64,000 nt of DNA from Sporobacter sp963663605 (GCA_963663605.2 CAXXVF010000001.1:496001-560000), one strand, 5' to 3'. Shown: positions 40,952 through 50,623, counted from the stretch's first letter. Notes: generated from the sequence alone by a model not told the origin. Numbers and translations: made by a program.

Positions 40952-43066
40952 TCAGAAAATAGAGACGGCCGTGATTAAGCCGACAAAGACGATGGATACG
41001 GTGGATACCAGCTTGATGAGGATATTGAGGGACGGGCCTGAAGTGTCCTTGAACGGGTCGCCGACCGTGTCGCCTATGACGGCGGCTTTATGGCAATCCG
41101 AGCCTTTTCCTCCGTGCTGGCCGCTCTCGATATACTTTTTGGCATTATCCCAGGCGCCGCCGGAGTTAGACATGAAAACGGCCGTTGCAAACCCGCAGAC
41201 AGTTGTCCCGCCTAATAGCCCCACAACGCCTTCTACGCCGAGAATAAGACCGGTCACGATCGGGACGATGACGGCAAGCAGGGAAGGCTTGATCATTTCC
41301 CTGAGCGCGCCCCGGGTGCACAGATCCACGCAGGACTCGTAGTCCGGATCGGCTGTGCCGTCCATGATGCCGGCGATTTCCCTGAACTGACGCCTGACCT
41401 CGAGCACGATGGACTGAGCGGCCCGCTGCACGGCGCTCATTGTAAACGACGAGAACGTAAAGACGAGCATCGCGCCGATAAACAGTCCGATAAGGATGGA
41501 TGGGTTGGTGAGAGACAGATCCGGCTCGATTCCGCCAAGCTTGTCCTTGGCGACTTCGACGTAAGAGACCAGCAGCGCCAGCGCTGTAAGCGCGGCCGAA
41601 CCGATGGCAAAGCCCTTGCCGGTGGCGGCGGTGGTGTTGCCTAAAGAGTCAAGCGCGTCGGTGCGTTCGCGCACCTCGGGGCCAAGTCCGCTCATCTCCG
41701 CGATGCCGCCCGCGTTGTCGGCCACAGGCCCGTAGGCGTCGGTTGCCAGGGTGATACCCAGTGTTGAAAGCATACCGACTGCGGCGATGCCGATACCGTA
41801 AAGGCCGTTGTTGAAGTGCAGGGCGTATTCGCCGCTGGCGGTGTTTAAAACGCCGCCGGCTGAAACAAAGCTGACGATTACGGCAACGGCAATAATTATA
41901 ATGGGAGCCGCCGTAGACAGCATGCCGAGGGAAATGCCGCCGATGATCGTTGTCGCTGCGCCGGTCTCTGTCGCGGCGGCCAGATTTTTAGTGGGCTTAT
42001 AAGTATCTGAAGTGAAGTATTCGGTGATATAACCAATGGCGCAGCCGGCTATAAGGCCGCAGAAAATAGCGATCAGGATACCCCACCAATTGACGTTCGG
42101 TACGTCCTTCATGATGAAGTAGGTAAGGGGGATCGCCGCCAACGCCGCTATACCGGCGGCGATATACGTGCCGGTGCGCAGTGTTTTCAGTAACTCGCGC
42201 TGTGTGGCTTTTTCACCTGTGCGGATGAAAAAGGTGCCGATGATCGAGCAGACGATGCCGACAACGGCCAGGGCGATCGGCAGGAACATGCCGTTTAAAC
42301 CGTAGCCCGCGGCGGCGCCGATCGCAAAAGTAGCGAGCACGGAGCCGATATAGGATTCATAGAGGTCGGCGCCCATTCCGGCCACGTCGCCCACATTGTC
42401 ACCCACGTTGTCGGCTATCGTGGCGGGATTTCTCGGGTCGTCTTCGGGGATCCCGGCTTCAACCTTTCCCACAAGGTCGGCGCCGACGTCCGCGGCTTTC
42501 GTGAAAATGCCGCCGCCGACACGCGCGAACAGGGCGGCTGCGGAAGCGCCCATGCCGAACATTACCATCGTTGTGGCAATCGTTGCGGTATCGCAGTGGA
42601 ACACAAATTTCAACAGGTGAAACCATGTTGTTATATCAAGGATACCCAGCCCCACAACGGTAAAGCCCATGACCGCGCCCGAGGAAAACGCGACCTTCAG
42701 GCCTCTGTTCAGGCTTTCGCTTGCGGCCTGCGCCGTACGGGAATTTGCCGCGGTCGCGATTTTCATGCCGATAAAACCGGCCAGACATGAATAGATGCCG
42801 CCTGTCAAAAAAGCAAAGGGCACAAAGACGGACACCATTTGCAAAGCAGCCAAAACAGCCAGGATGACCGCCATTACGGCAAAAAATATCGCTACGCTTT
42901 TGTACTGGCGTTTAAGATAGGCGTTAGCGCCTGCGCGGATAGCCGCAGCTATCTTGACCATGGTCGGTGTACCTTCGGAAAACCGTAATACCTTTCGGCT
43001 TTGTATTAAAGCAAAGCCCAAAGCCAGAATGCTTCCCAGAAAACCGATCCAAAAAAAGTTTTCCAA
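40952..43066 (-). CDS. hppA: Membrane-bound proton/sodium-pumping pyrophosphatase
   Basis: About 704 residues and about sixteen membrane helices couple pyrophosphate hydrolysis to ion pumping. The catalytic signature DVGADLVGKVE, DNVGDNVGDVAGMGADLYESY and the late DNAKKYIESG…GDTVGDPFKDTSGPS are all present. In GNTTAATGKGFAIGS the residue where K+-independent enzymes have Lys is Ala, indicating the K+-dependent class, whose members often pump Na+. The TTG at 43066 has an AAGGAG site 9 bases upstream; a TTG at 43087 would precede that site. Confidence 0.95.
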   Translation of the reverse strand: MENFFWIGFLGSILALGFALIQSRKVLRFSEGTPTMVKIAAAIRAGANAYLKRQYKSVAIFFAVMAVILAVLAALQMVSVFVPFAFLTGGIYSCLAGFIGMKIATAANSRTAQAASESLNRGLKVAFSSGAVMGFTVVGLGILDITTWFHLLKFVFHCDTATIATTMVMFGMGASAAALFARVGGGIFTKAADVGADLVGKVEAGIPEDDPRNPATIADNVGDNVGDVAGMGADLYESYIGSVLATFAIGAAAGYGLNGMFLPIALAVVGIVCSIIGTFFIRTGEKATQRELLKTLRTGTYIAAGIAALAAIPLTYFIMKDVPNVNWWGILIAIFCGLIAGCAIGYITEYFTSDTYKPTKNLAAATETGAATTIIGGISLGMLSTAAPIIIIAVAVIVSFVSAGGVLNTASGEYALHFNNGLYGIGIAAVGMLSTLGITLATDAYGPVADNAGGIAEMSGLGPEVRERTDALDSLGNTTAATGKGFAIGSAALTALALLVSYVEVAKDKLGGIEPDLSLTNPSILIGLFIGAMLVFTFSSFTMSAVQRAAQSIVLEVRRQFREIAGIMDGTADPDYESCVDLCTRGALREMIKPSLLAVIVPIVTGLILGVEGVVGLLGGTTVCGFATAVFMSNSGGAWDNAKKYIESGQHGGKGSDCHKAAVIGDTVGDPFKDTSGPSLNILIKLVSTVSIVFVGLITAVSIF

Positions 43067-43239
43067 AAACTTCAGCTCCTTAATCAATAGTAACTGCTAA
43101 TCGATTTTAACAATATACACCTTTCTTTTCAATAGTAACTTAATATTTTACAAATAAAACTACAATATTCTGATGGAAATGTACAAAACAGGCTGAGAAA
43201 CTATTCATAAATTGGTTATCATACTGTTTGAAGAATCCA

Positions 43240-43441
43240 TTGACAAAACAAGCCCCGTATGCATATAATGACTTAAAATCTCTTTGCACTGCGTACATTC
43301 TGAAAAGGATGATTACCAAGTACAAACTGATCAGGCTACAGGCCGTATACGGCCTGTGAAGCCGGGCCGCCTGCGCGGCAGCAGATGACTTATAAACACA
43401 TCTGTGGGACAGTTACTGTTTCACAGATGTGTTTTTTTATA
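43240..43441 (+). ncRNA. Unidentified ~160-nt RNA unit with promoter and terminator
   Basis: A strong promoter (TTGACA 43240-43245, 18-bp spacer, TATAAT 43264-43269) predicts a start near 43277. A strong terminator stem (AAACACATCTGTG/CACAGATGTGTTT plus T-run) ends at about 43441. Between them are a 20-bp perfect palindrome (43338-43357, hairpin ACAGGCCG/CGGCCTGT) and a second hairpin (GCCGC/GCGGC near 43367). There is no start codon with a good ribosome site. It is either a small RNA or a leader/riboswitch of the P-type ATPase downstream. I do not recognise a known class. Confidence 0.6.
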
Positions 43442-43455
43442 TATGCGGGCATCTT

Positions 43456-43556
43456 ATACTGATATTCAATAGAAACATTTAATTCTCGACGGTCTTTTTC
43501 GCGCAGTGCGTCGTTGTCGTCCTAGCCGAACTTATGAAACTTTTTATTGAATATTT
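43456..43556. repeat. Dispersed inverted-repeat element, copy 1 (with insertion)
   Basis: It begins and ends with 10-bp inverted arms (ATATTCAATA 43462-43471, TATTGAATAT 43545-43554) and shares its flanking halves with the element at 54214-54280. About 36 extra bases interrupt the middle (after AATTCTCG and before CCGAACTTATGAAA). It lies just upstream of the P-type ATPase. Confidence 0.75.
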
Positions 43557-43604
43557 GTATTATCATGCATGGCGTCGTTAAAGCTGAAATCGGAGGGATC
43601 ATTC

Positions 43605-46127
43605 ATGGATGAGGGAAAAAACACCATTAACGGACTGACAAGCGCCGAAGCGGCAATGCTTCAGGAACGATACGGCAAAAACGCGTTCGAGTCCGGGAAG
43701 AACGAGACCTTTTTGAAAAAAGTGTTTGAGATCGTCCGGGAACCGATGTTTCTTCTGCTGATTGCGGCGTCGGTTATCTATTTTCTGCTGGGTGAAGCCA
43801 GAGACGGCTCGATCATGCTCATTTTTGTCGCCGGCATCATTATCATTGACGTTGTTCAGGAGTGGAAAACAGATAAAACGCTCCGTGCGCTCAAAAAATT
43901 GTCCGCTCCGCTCGTCACGGTTATCAGGGACGGAGCGGAGACCGAGATAGACAGCAGAGACCTTGTGCCGGGTGATGCCATGCTGCTTCACGAAGGCCTC
44001 AAGATCCCGGCGGACGGCGTTATCCTTAAGGCGAGCGACCTGCGTGCGGATGAATCGACGCTCACCGGGGAAGCGGAGGGTGTCTGGAAAACGGTGTCCG
44101 ACGGCGAAACGGACGACGCGTACTGGCGGCGTGACACCTGTTATGCGGGCACGCTCGTCACACAGGGCACGGCGCTGGTGCGCGTGACGAAAATCGGCGC
44201 GGAAACGGAATACGGCAAAATCGGCGCGGCCATCGCCGAAACCAGGGAAGAAAAAACACCGCTTCAAAAACAGACGGACGTTATCGTCAAGACTTCTGCG
44301 GGCATCGCGGGCGTTTTATTTGCGATCGTCAGCATAACGACGTATTTCAATATTCCGGACTACGCGCCGGGCAGCAGGCTGATCGAAAGCATCCTGGCCG
44401 GCATCACGCTGATGATGGCGATGATCCCGGAGGAATTCCCGGTCATCCTGACAGTGTTTTTATCCATGGGCGCGTGGCGTTTGGCACGAAAAAACGCGCT
44501 CGTCAAAAGGCTGCCGTCCGTTGAAACGCTCGGCGCCGTTTCCGTCCTCTGCGTCGATAAGACCGGTACGCTTACGCTCAACCGGATGACGGTGAACGAG
44601 ACGTGGGCAACAGGCGGCGATGATGCGGGCCTGTGCGAAGCTATGGGGCTGGCCTGCGAGAGAGAAGCGTACGACCCGATGGAAAAGGCCATGCTCGTAT
44701 ACTGCGAGAAGTCCGGTATAACGAAAGAGCATCTCTTTGGCGGCAAGCTCATCACCGAATATGCTTTTACGGACGAGCTGAAGATGATGGGCCACGTCTG
44801 GCGTCACGACAACGAGATTCTGCTGGCAGCGAAAGGCTCGCCGGAGCATATTCTCAGCCTGTGCGTGCTGACGGACGACGAAAAGCACGCAGCGGAGGAA
44901 AAGGTGCTTGAACTGTCCGAAAAGGGGCTGCGTGTCATTGCGGTCGGCATGATGAAGGCGGACGGCCCGGAGGACATTCCGGAAAAACTGACCGGCGCTA
45001 AGCTCCGACTGCGCGGACTTATCGGCCTTCTCGATCCGCCGAGGGACGGCGTTAAAGACGACATCGCCGTCTGTACCCGCGCGGGTATACGCGTCGTCAT
45101 GATCACCGGAGACAGCGGCGTCACGGCCGCGTCCATCGCGCGGCAGGTCGGCATATCCGACAGCGGCGGCGTCGTCACCGGCGCGATGCTTGACGCTTTA
45201 AGCGACGATGAACTGCGGGAGAAAGTCAAAACCGTGCGTATTTTCTCGCGCGTAATACCCGAACATAAAATGCGTATTGTTAAAGCCCTTAAAGCAAACG
45301 GCGAGATCGTTGCAATGACGGGCGACGGCGTCAACGACGCGCCGGCCCTGAAGAGCGCGGACATCGGCATCGCCATGGGCAAGCGGGGGAGCGAAGTGTC
45401 CCGCGAGGCATCGGACCTCATTTTGATGGACGACCGATTCAAAACGATCGTCGAGACCGTGCATGACGGACGGCGCATCTTCGACAATATCCGAAAAGCC
45501 GTCGGCTACGTTTTCACGATCCACATACCGATCGCGTTTTCGGCGCTGTTGGCCCCGATGTTCGGCATCGGTCCGGAAAGCCTTTTCCTGCTGCCGCTGC
45601 ACGTTGTGCTGCTCGAGCTCGTGATCGACCCGACCTGCTCGGTCGTGCTGGAGCGTCTGCCGGCCGAGGAAACCGTCATGCAGCGCCCGCCGAGAAAGCC
45701 CGACGCGAAGCTTCTGACGAAACGAACGCTCTTAAAAAGCATTCTGCAGGGACTCTTTGTACTTGCCGGGGCGTTCGGCGCGTATTTTTTTACGCTGCAA
45801 AACGGCGCGTCAGACGCGCCGCTGGCCCGCGGGATGGGGCTCGGTGTTTTGCTGCTGGCCAACATATTCCTGATCCTGGTCAACAGCTCCGATACGGAAA
45901 GCGTTTTTGTTTCCGTCCGTCGGCTTTGGCGTGAGAAAACGGTCAGGGCTGCGGTGCTCGGTATTATTCTGATGCTTGTATTAGTGCTTTATACGCCGCT
46001 TGCCGGTTTTCTGAAGCTGTCCGGGCCCGGTTTGCCCCAGTTTCTGATCGTACTGGGTCTTGCGGCCGCTTCCGTGCTGTGGTATGAACTCGTAAAGGCG
46101 GTACGGCGGAAGCAGCAGCCTGTTTAG
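43605..46127 (+). CDS. P-type cation-transporting ATPase (P2-like, calcium-type)
   Basis: The 840 residues start at the ATG at 43605 (GGAGGG site). An N-terminal cation-ATPase domain is followed by about ten membrane helices, the actuator loop STLTGEAEG, the helix-4 ion motif MIPEEFP, the phosphorylation site DKTGTLT (Asp318), KGSPE for nucleotide binding and TGDGVNDAPAL. PEEFP differs from the PEGLP of classical Ca2+ pumps, so the ion (Ca2+, Mn2+ or another) is uncertain. An unidentified structured RNA upstream might respond to the transported ion. Confidence 0.92.
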   Translation: MDEGKNTINGLTSAEAAMLQERYGKNAFESGKNETFLKKVFEIVREPMFLLLIAASVIYFLLGEARDGSIMLIFVAGIIIIDVVQEWKTDKTLRALKKLSAPLVTVIRDGAETEIDSRDLVPGDAMLLHEGLKIPADGVILKASDLRADESTLTGEAEGVWKTVSDGETDDAYWRRDTCYAGTLVTQGTALVRVTKIGAETEYGKIGAAIAETREEKTPLQKQTDVIVKTSAGIAGVLFAIVSITTYFNIPDYAPGSRLIESILAGITLMMAMIPEEFPVILTVFLSMGAWRLARKNALVKRLPSVETLGAVSVLCVDKTGTLTLNRMTVNETWATGGDDAGLCEAMGLACEREAYDPMEKAMLVYCEKSGITKEHLFGGKLITEYAFTDELKMMGHVWRHDNEILLAAKGSPEHILSLCVLTDDEKHAAEEKVLELSEKGLRVIAVGMMKADGPEDIPEKLTGAKLRLRGLIGLLDPPRDGVKDDIAVCTRAGIRVVMITGDSGVTAASIARQVGISDSGGVVTGAMLDALSDDELREKVKTVRIFSRVIPEHKMRIVKALKANGEIVAMTGDGVNDAPALKSADIGIAMGKRGSEVSREASDLILMDDRFKTIVETVHDGRRIFDNIRKAVGYVFTIHIPIAFSALLAPMFGIGPESLFLLPLHVVLLELVIDPTCSVVLERLPAEETVMQRPPRKPDAKLLTKRTLLKSILQGLFVLAGAFGAYFFTLQNGASDAPLARGMGLGVLLLANIFLILVNSSDTESVFVSVRRLWREKTVRAAVLGIILMLVLVLYTPLAGFLKLSGPGLPQFLIVLGLAAASVLWYELVKAVRRKQQPV

Positions 46128-46333
46128 CGCATCGGATGGTATTTTTAACAAAGCGGCAAAGAGATATTCATTTTACGCGCAATACTTATTGAGGTCTTTT
46201 AATGGTTTTCAAAGCATGTTATAATGAAAACAAGCAGTCATTATATCGTTGACGCGCCGCAGCCCGGGAAAAGGACAGGGCACGGTGCGGTTAAGCTGCA
46301 GTATAAAAAACAAAATATACAGGAGGTACGAAC

Positions 46334-46636
46334 ATGCCGGATTTTGGAGCGCCGTTTTCAGGCTTGAAGAAAGACCGCAAACTCACGGATGCGGAACTCG
46401 TCAGATCGATCCGCTTTATGGTCGCCGCGGAGTATGAAGCCATTCAGCTTTACATGCAGCTGGCAGAATCTACAGACAACAAGCTGGCGATCGCCGTGTT
46501 GAAGGACATTGCCGACGAAGAGCGTGTACACGCCGGAGAATTCCTGCGTCTGCTGCACGAACTGGCCCCCGACGAGAAGGGTTTTTACGATGAGGGCGCG
46601 GAAGAAGTCGAAGAAGAGATCGAAAAACTCAAATAA
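46334..46636 (+). CDS. Short ferritin-like diiron protein
   Basis: This 100-residue two-helix protein has ferritin-type metal ligands: VAAEYEAIQLYMQLAE and ADEERVHAGEFLRLL (Glu, and EExxH). The acidic C-terminal tail EGAEEVEEEIEKLK is typical of encapsulated-ferritin-like proteins, which form half-sites that dimerise. I see no encapsulin gene in the window, so packaging cannot be claimed. It has a very strong AGGAGG site and its own terminator. A role in iron storage or oxygen/peroxide defence fits the flavodiiron gene next door. Confidence 0.85.
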   Translation: MPDFGAPFSGLKKDRKLTDAELVRSIRFMVAAEYEAIQLYMQLAESTDNKLAIAVLKDIADEERVHAGEFLRLLHELAPDEKGFYDEGAEEVEEEIEKLK

Positions 46637-46654
46637 AATCCCGGTGGGATAAAG

Positions 46655-46686
46655 AAATGGAGAGGCAGTCGCCTCTCCATTTTTGT
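46655..46686. terminator. Bidirectional terminator
   Basis: The stem AAATGGAGAGGC/GCCTCTCCATTT with an AGTC loop and T-run lies between the convergent ferritin-like and flavodiiron genes. Confidence 0.9.
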
Positions 46687-46694
46687 ACGGATAT

Positions 46695-47900
46695 TTATTT
46701 AATGGATTCGGCAAAGCGCGCGCCGAAGTTGAAGGCGTCCTGAAGCTCCGTTTTGGACGGCTTGAACCGGCATCTTAACCCGTCCTCAAAGGTTTTTATA
46801 CCGAAGGCGTTCAAACGCGAGTTCATGGCCGGGACGCCTTCGCCGCTCCAGCCGTACGAGCCGAAAGCAGCCGCTTTTTTGCCCTTGCTGTTGATGGCGT
46901 CGAGGCTGTTGATAAGCGCCCATGCCGGTGGCAGTGCGTCTTTATTGATCGTTGGAGAACCGACCAAAAAAGCGTCGGCTTCATTGACCGCGCAAGCTGC
47001 TATGGAGGGGTCAAGAGCGGTCAGATCATAGACGGGTACGTCGCGTCCGGGCAATACGCTTTTTACGCCTTCGGCAATGCTTTCCGCCAACAGGCCGGTA
47101 TAGCCGTAAGCGCTGCAGTAGAAGACGGGGACGGCGCCTTTTCCGCTCGGCGCTGCGGTGCTCCACGTTCTGTACAGGTCCTTCGCCGTTTCAAGGTATG
47201 TGTTTTTATGGAGGATCGGACCGTGGCTGGGGCACAGCGTTTCCACGTCCAGCGCGTCCAGTTTGTCCAGACCGTTTAGGACATGCGGTTTAAAGGGGCT
47301 GAAAATAGCGCTGTAGTATTCCTCGAAAGATTTCTCAAACTTGTCCATATACCCGATACGGCCGTCCGACATGGTCGGTTCGCAGTAATGCGTGCCGAGG
47401 AAATCACAGGTGAAAACGGTCTTCTCGCGCTCAAGCCACGTGAACATGGAATCCGGCCAGTGCAGAAACGGGGCATGTATAAACCGGAGTGTCCGTCCGC
47501 CGCCGAGGTCCACCGTCTGGTCGTTTTTTACGGCGGTGAGGTTCGGGATTTGTGTGTTCGTAATAAGCGGAAGATAAATTTTGCCGGCCGGCGTCGTCAG
47601 GATCTGCGCATCCGGCGCGAGCTTAAGCAGCTTTTCAAGCGAGCCGGTATGGTCGGGCTCGCAGTGATTGACGACGATGTAGTCGATTTTCGACGGGTCA
47701 ATGACGCTTTTGACGTTTTCGATGTATTCGTCGAAGAAGCGGATATGCACCGTTTCGATGAGAACGTTTTTTTCTCCCGTCAGCAGATACGCGTTATAAG
47801 AAGTGCCATATTCCGTTTTCATGATGACGTCGAAGACGCGCATCGAAGGGTTGAGGACCCCGACGGAATAAATGCCTTCGCCAAGTTTGATTGTTCCCAT
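46695..47900 (-). CDS. Flavodiiron protein (FprA-type oxygen/NO reductase)
   Basis: The 401 residues start at the ATG at 47900, two bases past the mnmA stop. The N-terminal metallo-beta-lactamase-like domain has the diiron ligands HCEPDH (His79, Glu81, Asp83, His84), the later His in HAPFLHWPDS, and FTCDFLGTHYC. The C-terminal flavodoxin domain (from about residue 256) begins VPVFYCSAYGYTG and binds FMN. Such enzymes reduce O2 to water or NO to N2O in anaerobes. It appears to be co-transcribed with mnmA. Confidence 0.95.
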   Translation of the reverse strand: MGTIKLGEGIYSVGVLNPSMRVFDVIMKTEYGTSYNAYLLTGEKNVLIETVHIRFFDEYIENVKSVIDPSKIDYIVVNHCEPDHTGSLEKLLKLAPDAQILTTPAGKIYLPLITNTQIPNLTAVKNDQTVDLGGGRTLRFIHAPFLHWPDSMFTWLEREKTVFTCDFLGTHYCEPTMSDGRIGYMDKFEKSFEEYYSAIFSPFKPHVLNGLDKLDALDVETLCPSHGPILHKNTYLETAKDLYRTWSTAAPSGKGAVPVFYCSAYGYTGLLAESIAEGVKSVLPGRDVPVYDLTALDPSIAACAVNEADAFLVGSPTINKDALPPAWALINSLDAINSKGKKAAAFGSYGWSGEGVPAMNSRLNAFGIKTFEDGLRCRFKPSKTELQDAFNFGARFAESIK

Positions 47901-47902
47901 AG

Positions 47903-49003
47903 TTAACACCTTTCCTGTTTAGTATTAGATGCGTTCCCGGCGCTTTGGATCTTGCCGCCGCCGAGAACGGTGTCGTCCAGATAAAACACGGCGGACTGGC
48001 CCGGCGTAACGGCGCGCTGAGGCTTGTCAAACCGGACGCTCAGCGTGTTTTTGTCAAGCGGCGTTATCGTCGCCTCGGCTTCTTTCTGGCTGTATCGCGT
48101 TTTGACGGTTGCCCGCACCGGCCCGGATAAATGTTCGGCCGCGATAAGATTTACATCCCCGACCGTCATGACGTCGGCATATAAATCTTCTTCGTCGCCG
48201 AGGACGACGGTATTCGTTACGGCATCTTTGGATACTACATATTTCGGCCGGTCGGCACTGATGCCGAGCCCGCGCCGCTGGCCGACCGTATAATGGATAA
48301 TTCCTTTGTGCGCGCCCAGAACGCGGCCCTGTAAGTCCTTAAACAGTCCCGGCGCTGATTTGATGCAGAGGGCATCTTCCAAAAATGCGCCGTAATCGCC
48401 GTTTGGCACGAAACAGATGTCCTGGCTTTCCTTCCTGAAAGCGCTGCCCAGCCCGCGCGCGGCTGCAAGTGTCCGGACTTCGTCCTTTTTGAGGCCGCCG
48501 AGCGGGAAGAGGGACCGCCTGAGCTGGTCCTGTGAGAGTGTATAGAGCATATACGTCTGGTCCTTTATCGTATCGGCGGCTTTTTTCAGCAGATACCGTC
48601 CGGACTTCTCATCGTATTCAATACGCGCGTAGTGGCCTGTCGCAATCGTGTCCATACCGAGCTCGAGCGCTTTTTGAAGCAGAACGCCGAATTTAACGGT
48701 CTTGTTGCAGTCAACGCAGGGGTTCGGCGTTTTGCCGGACACATAAGCGCCGGCAAACGGCGTGATGACATTTTCAAAAAACGCGTCGGATACGTCGAAC
48801 ACGACGTGCGCGATGCCCAGCGCCTCGGCCGACGTGCGCGCGGCGTCGGCGTCTGAAACGTCTGCAGGCGTGTTTTCACCATCGCCCGCGCCAAAAAGAC
48901 GCAGCGTCGCGCCGGTCACGTCAAAGCCTTCGGCGACAAGAATGGCTGCAGCGGCCGCGCTGTCAACGCCGCCGCTCATGGCGGCCATGACTTTTTTAGA
49001 CAT
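47903..49003 (-). CDS. mnmA: tRNA 2-thiouridylase MnmA
   Basis: This enzyme installs sulfur at U34 of tRNA-Lys, -Glu and -Gln. The 366 residues include the PP-loop SGGVDS, the catalytic Cys96 in NPCVDCN, ATGHYARI, the second Cys197 in ESQDICFVP and HYTVGQRRGLGI. A CAGGAG site precedes the ATG. It lies downstream of a cysteine synthase gene, which is consistent with sulfur supply, though 121 bases separate them. Confidence 0.96.
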   Translation of the reverse strand: MSKKVMAAMSGGVDSAAAAAILVAEGFDVTGATLRLFGAGDGENTPADVSDADAARTSAEALGIAHVVFDVSDAFFENVITPFAGAYVSGKTPNPCVDCNKTVKFGVLLQKALELGMDTIATGHYARIEYDEKSGRYLLKKAADTIKDQTYMLYTLSQDQLRRSLFPLGGLKKDEVRTLAAARGLGSAFRKESQDICFVPNGDYGAFLEDALCIKSAPGLFKDLQGRVLGAHKGIIHYTVGQRRGLGISADRPKYVVSKDAVTNTVVLGDEEDLYADVMTVGDVNLIAAEHLSGPVRATVKTRYSQKEAEATITPLDKNTLSVRFDKPQRAVTPGQSAVFYLDDTVLGGGKIQSAGNASNTKQERC

Positions 49004-49124
49004 GAATCAGACTCCTGTTAAGCCCGCAGTTTCGGTTTTAATACCGGGCGGATACTATTCGTTATTTTACTGTATGTGTGTATTTTATTCAAGCGTTCTG
49101 CCTGTTCCGGACAAAAATGACGAA

Positions 49125-50057
49125 TCATTCCGAAAAAACGGACGCGGACAGATACCGTTCGCCTGTGTCGGGCAGAAGCGTAACGATTGTTTTACCCGTG
49201 TTCTCCGGCCGGACCGCCGCCCGTGCCGCCGCCCAAACGGCGGCGCCGGACGATATGCCGGTCAGTAAGCCTTCCGTTCTCGCCAGTTCACGGGCAGCCG
49301 CAGCGGCGTCGTCATCCGTGACACGGATGACTTCGTCATATATTTCCGTATTGAGCGCGTCCGGCACGAAACCGGCGCCGATGCCTTGTATCGCGTGCGT
49401 CCCTGCGCGGCCTCCGGACAAAACGGGGGAGCCGTCCGGTTCGACGGCAATGACGCTGATATCCGGATTTTTCGACTTGAGGTATTCCCCGATGCCGGTA
49501 AGTGTCCCGCCGGTGCCGACGCAGGCGACGAAAATGTCGATCCCGCCGTCCGTATCCGCCCAGATCTCGGGTCCTGTCGTTTCCCTGTGCGATAAAGGGT
49601 TGGCGGGATTTGAAAACTGGTTCGGGATAAACGCGTCCGGTATCTCATCGGCCAGCGCATCCGCCTTTTCTATAGCGCCCTGCATGCCCCCGGCGCCGTA
49701 CGTCAATACGATTTCCGCCCCGTAAGCCGCAAGTAGCCTTCTCCGCTCGACGCTCATGGTCTCGGGCATTGTCAGGATGACTTTATAGCCTCTGGCCGCG
49801 GCGACCATAGCGAGGCCGATGCCCGTGTTGCCGCTGGTCGGTTCAATGATGACCGAATCGGCGCCTATAAGGCCCCATTTTTCCGCGTCATCCAGCATGG
49901 CGGCCGCGATGCGGTCCTTGACGCTGCCGCCGGGGTTGAAGTATTCGAGTTTGGCGACGAGTTTTGCGCCAAGCCCGTACTTTTCGCCATAACGGCAAAG
50001 CTCCAAAAGCGGCGTGTGCCCGATCAGTTCCGGCAGACTTTTATATATCCTTGCCAA
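49125..50057 (-). CDS. cysK: Cysteine synthase (O-acetylserine sulfhydrylase)
   Basis: The 310 residues make cysteine from O-acetylserine and sulfide. The TTG at 50057 is preferred: it lies 8 bases after a GGAGG site and gives the usual start ARIYKSLPELIGHTPLLEL. The frame back to 50072 would begin inside that site. PLP Lys47 is in GGSVKDR, with the substrate loop EPTSGNTGIGLA, the glycine-rich phosphate loop GTGGTLTG and GIGAGFVPD. Confidence 0.95.
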   Translation of the reverse strand: MARIYKSLPELIGHTPLLELCRYGEKYGLGAKLVAKLEYFNPGGSVKDRIAAAMLDDAEKWGLIGADSVIIEPTSGNTGIGLAMVAAARGYKVILTMPETMSVERRRLLAAYGAEIVLTYGAGGMQGAIEKADALADEIPDAFIPNQFSNPANPLSHRETTGPEIWADTDGGIDIFVACVGTGGTLTGIGEYLKSKNPDISVIAVEPDGSPVLSGGRAGTHAIQGIGAGFVPDALNTEIYDEVIRVTDDDAAAAARELARTEGLLTGISSGAAVWAAARAAVRPENTGKTIVTLLPDTGERYLSASVFSE

Positions 50058-50146
50058 AGCCTTATCCTCCAATGCCTATAATATAAAATCTTATGCCCTG
50101 AACTAAATATTGTCAACATATCAATTCCCGCCCGCCGCCCAACTAA

Positions 50147-50525
50147 GGTATAAGGGCTGCGCCCTTATAATCCCGCTGGATATGAATAAGGCGATTTCCT
50201 TCCGTCCCCTCGGAGAGCCGAAGGGGGCATCCGGGGGGGGGACAGGTTCCCGCCCGGAAATCGCGCCGACGTCAGGCGGTAAACAAGCCTCCGCAGAGGC
50301 TTGCGCGATTTAAAGGTATAAGGGCTGCGCCCTTATGATCCCGCTGGATATGAATAAGGCGATTTCCTTCCGTCCCCTCGGAGAGCGGAAGGGGGCATCC
50401 GGGGGGAACTGGTTCCCGCCCGGAAATCGTGCCGACGTCAGGCGGCAAACAAGCCTCCGCAGAGGCTTGCGCGATTTGGAGGTATAAGGGCTTTGCCCTT
50501 ATAATCCCGCTGGATATGAATAAGG
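50147..50525. repeat. Tandem ~167-bp intergenic repeat (two full copies plus a partial)
   Basis: Units begin with GGTATAAGGGCT at 50147, 50315 and 50481 (spacings 168 and 166 bp). The third stops after AATCCCGCTGGATATGAATAAGG. Each full unit contains small hairpins (GTATAAGGGC/GCCCTTAT, GCCTC/GAGGC) and a GC-rich core with a run of seven or more G. No convincing coding frame is shared. It separates cysK from the toxin-antitoxin candidate. Confidence 0.85.
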
Positions 50526-50594
50526 AAATATGGTAAGAGGCTATCATAAAAGACAGCCTCATAAACATTTTGCGAATGCACAATAATACAAATG

Positions 50595-50623
50595 TTGACA
50601 ATTAAAACCAATGTTGATATATT
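50595..50623 (+). promoter_or_regulatory. Promoter of the toxin transcript
   Basis: A perfect TTGACA (50595-50600), a 17-bp spacer and TATATT (50618-50623) predict a start near 50630, about 80 bases before the leader ORF. Confidence 0.75.

Noticed and set aside
43282..43400. Signal recognition particle RNA
   Set aside because: The GCAGATGAC segment is suggestive, but the conserved GGAAGGAAGCAGC loop region is missing.
46334..46636. Encapsulin nanocompartment
   Set aside because: The ferritin-like protein resembles encapsulated ferritins, but no shell gene lies near it and a clear targeting tail is not evident.
50147..50525. CRISPR-like repeat array
   Set aside because: Units are about 167 bp, adjoin directly without unique spacers and no cas genes are present.
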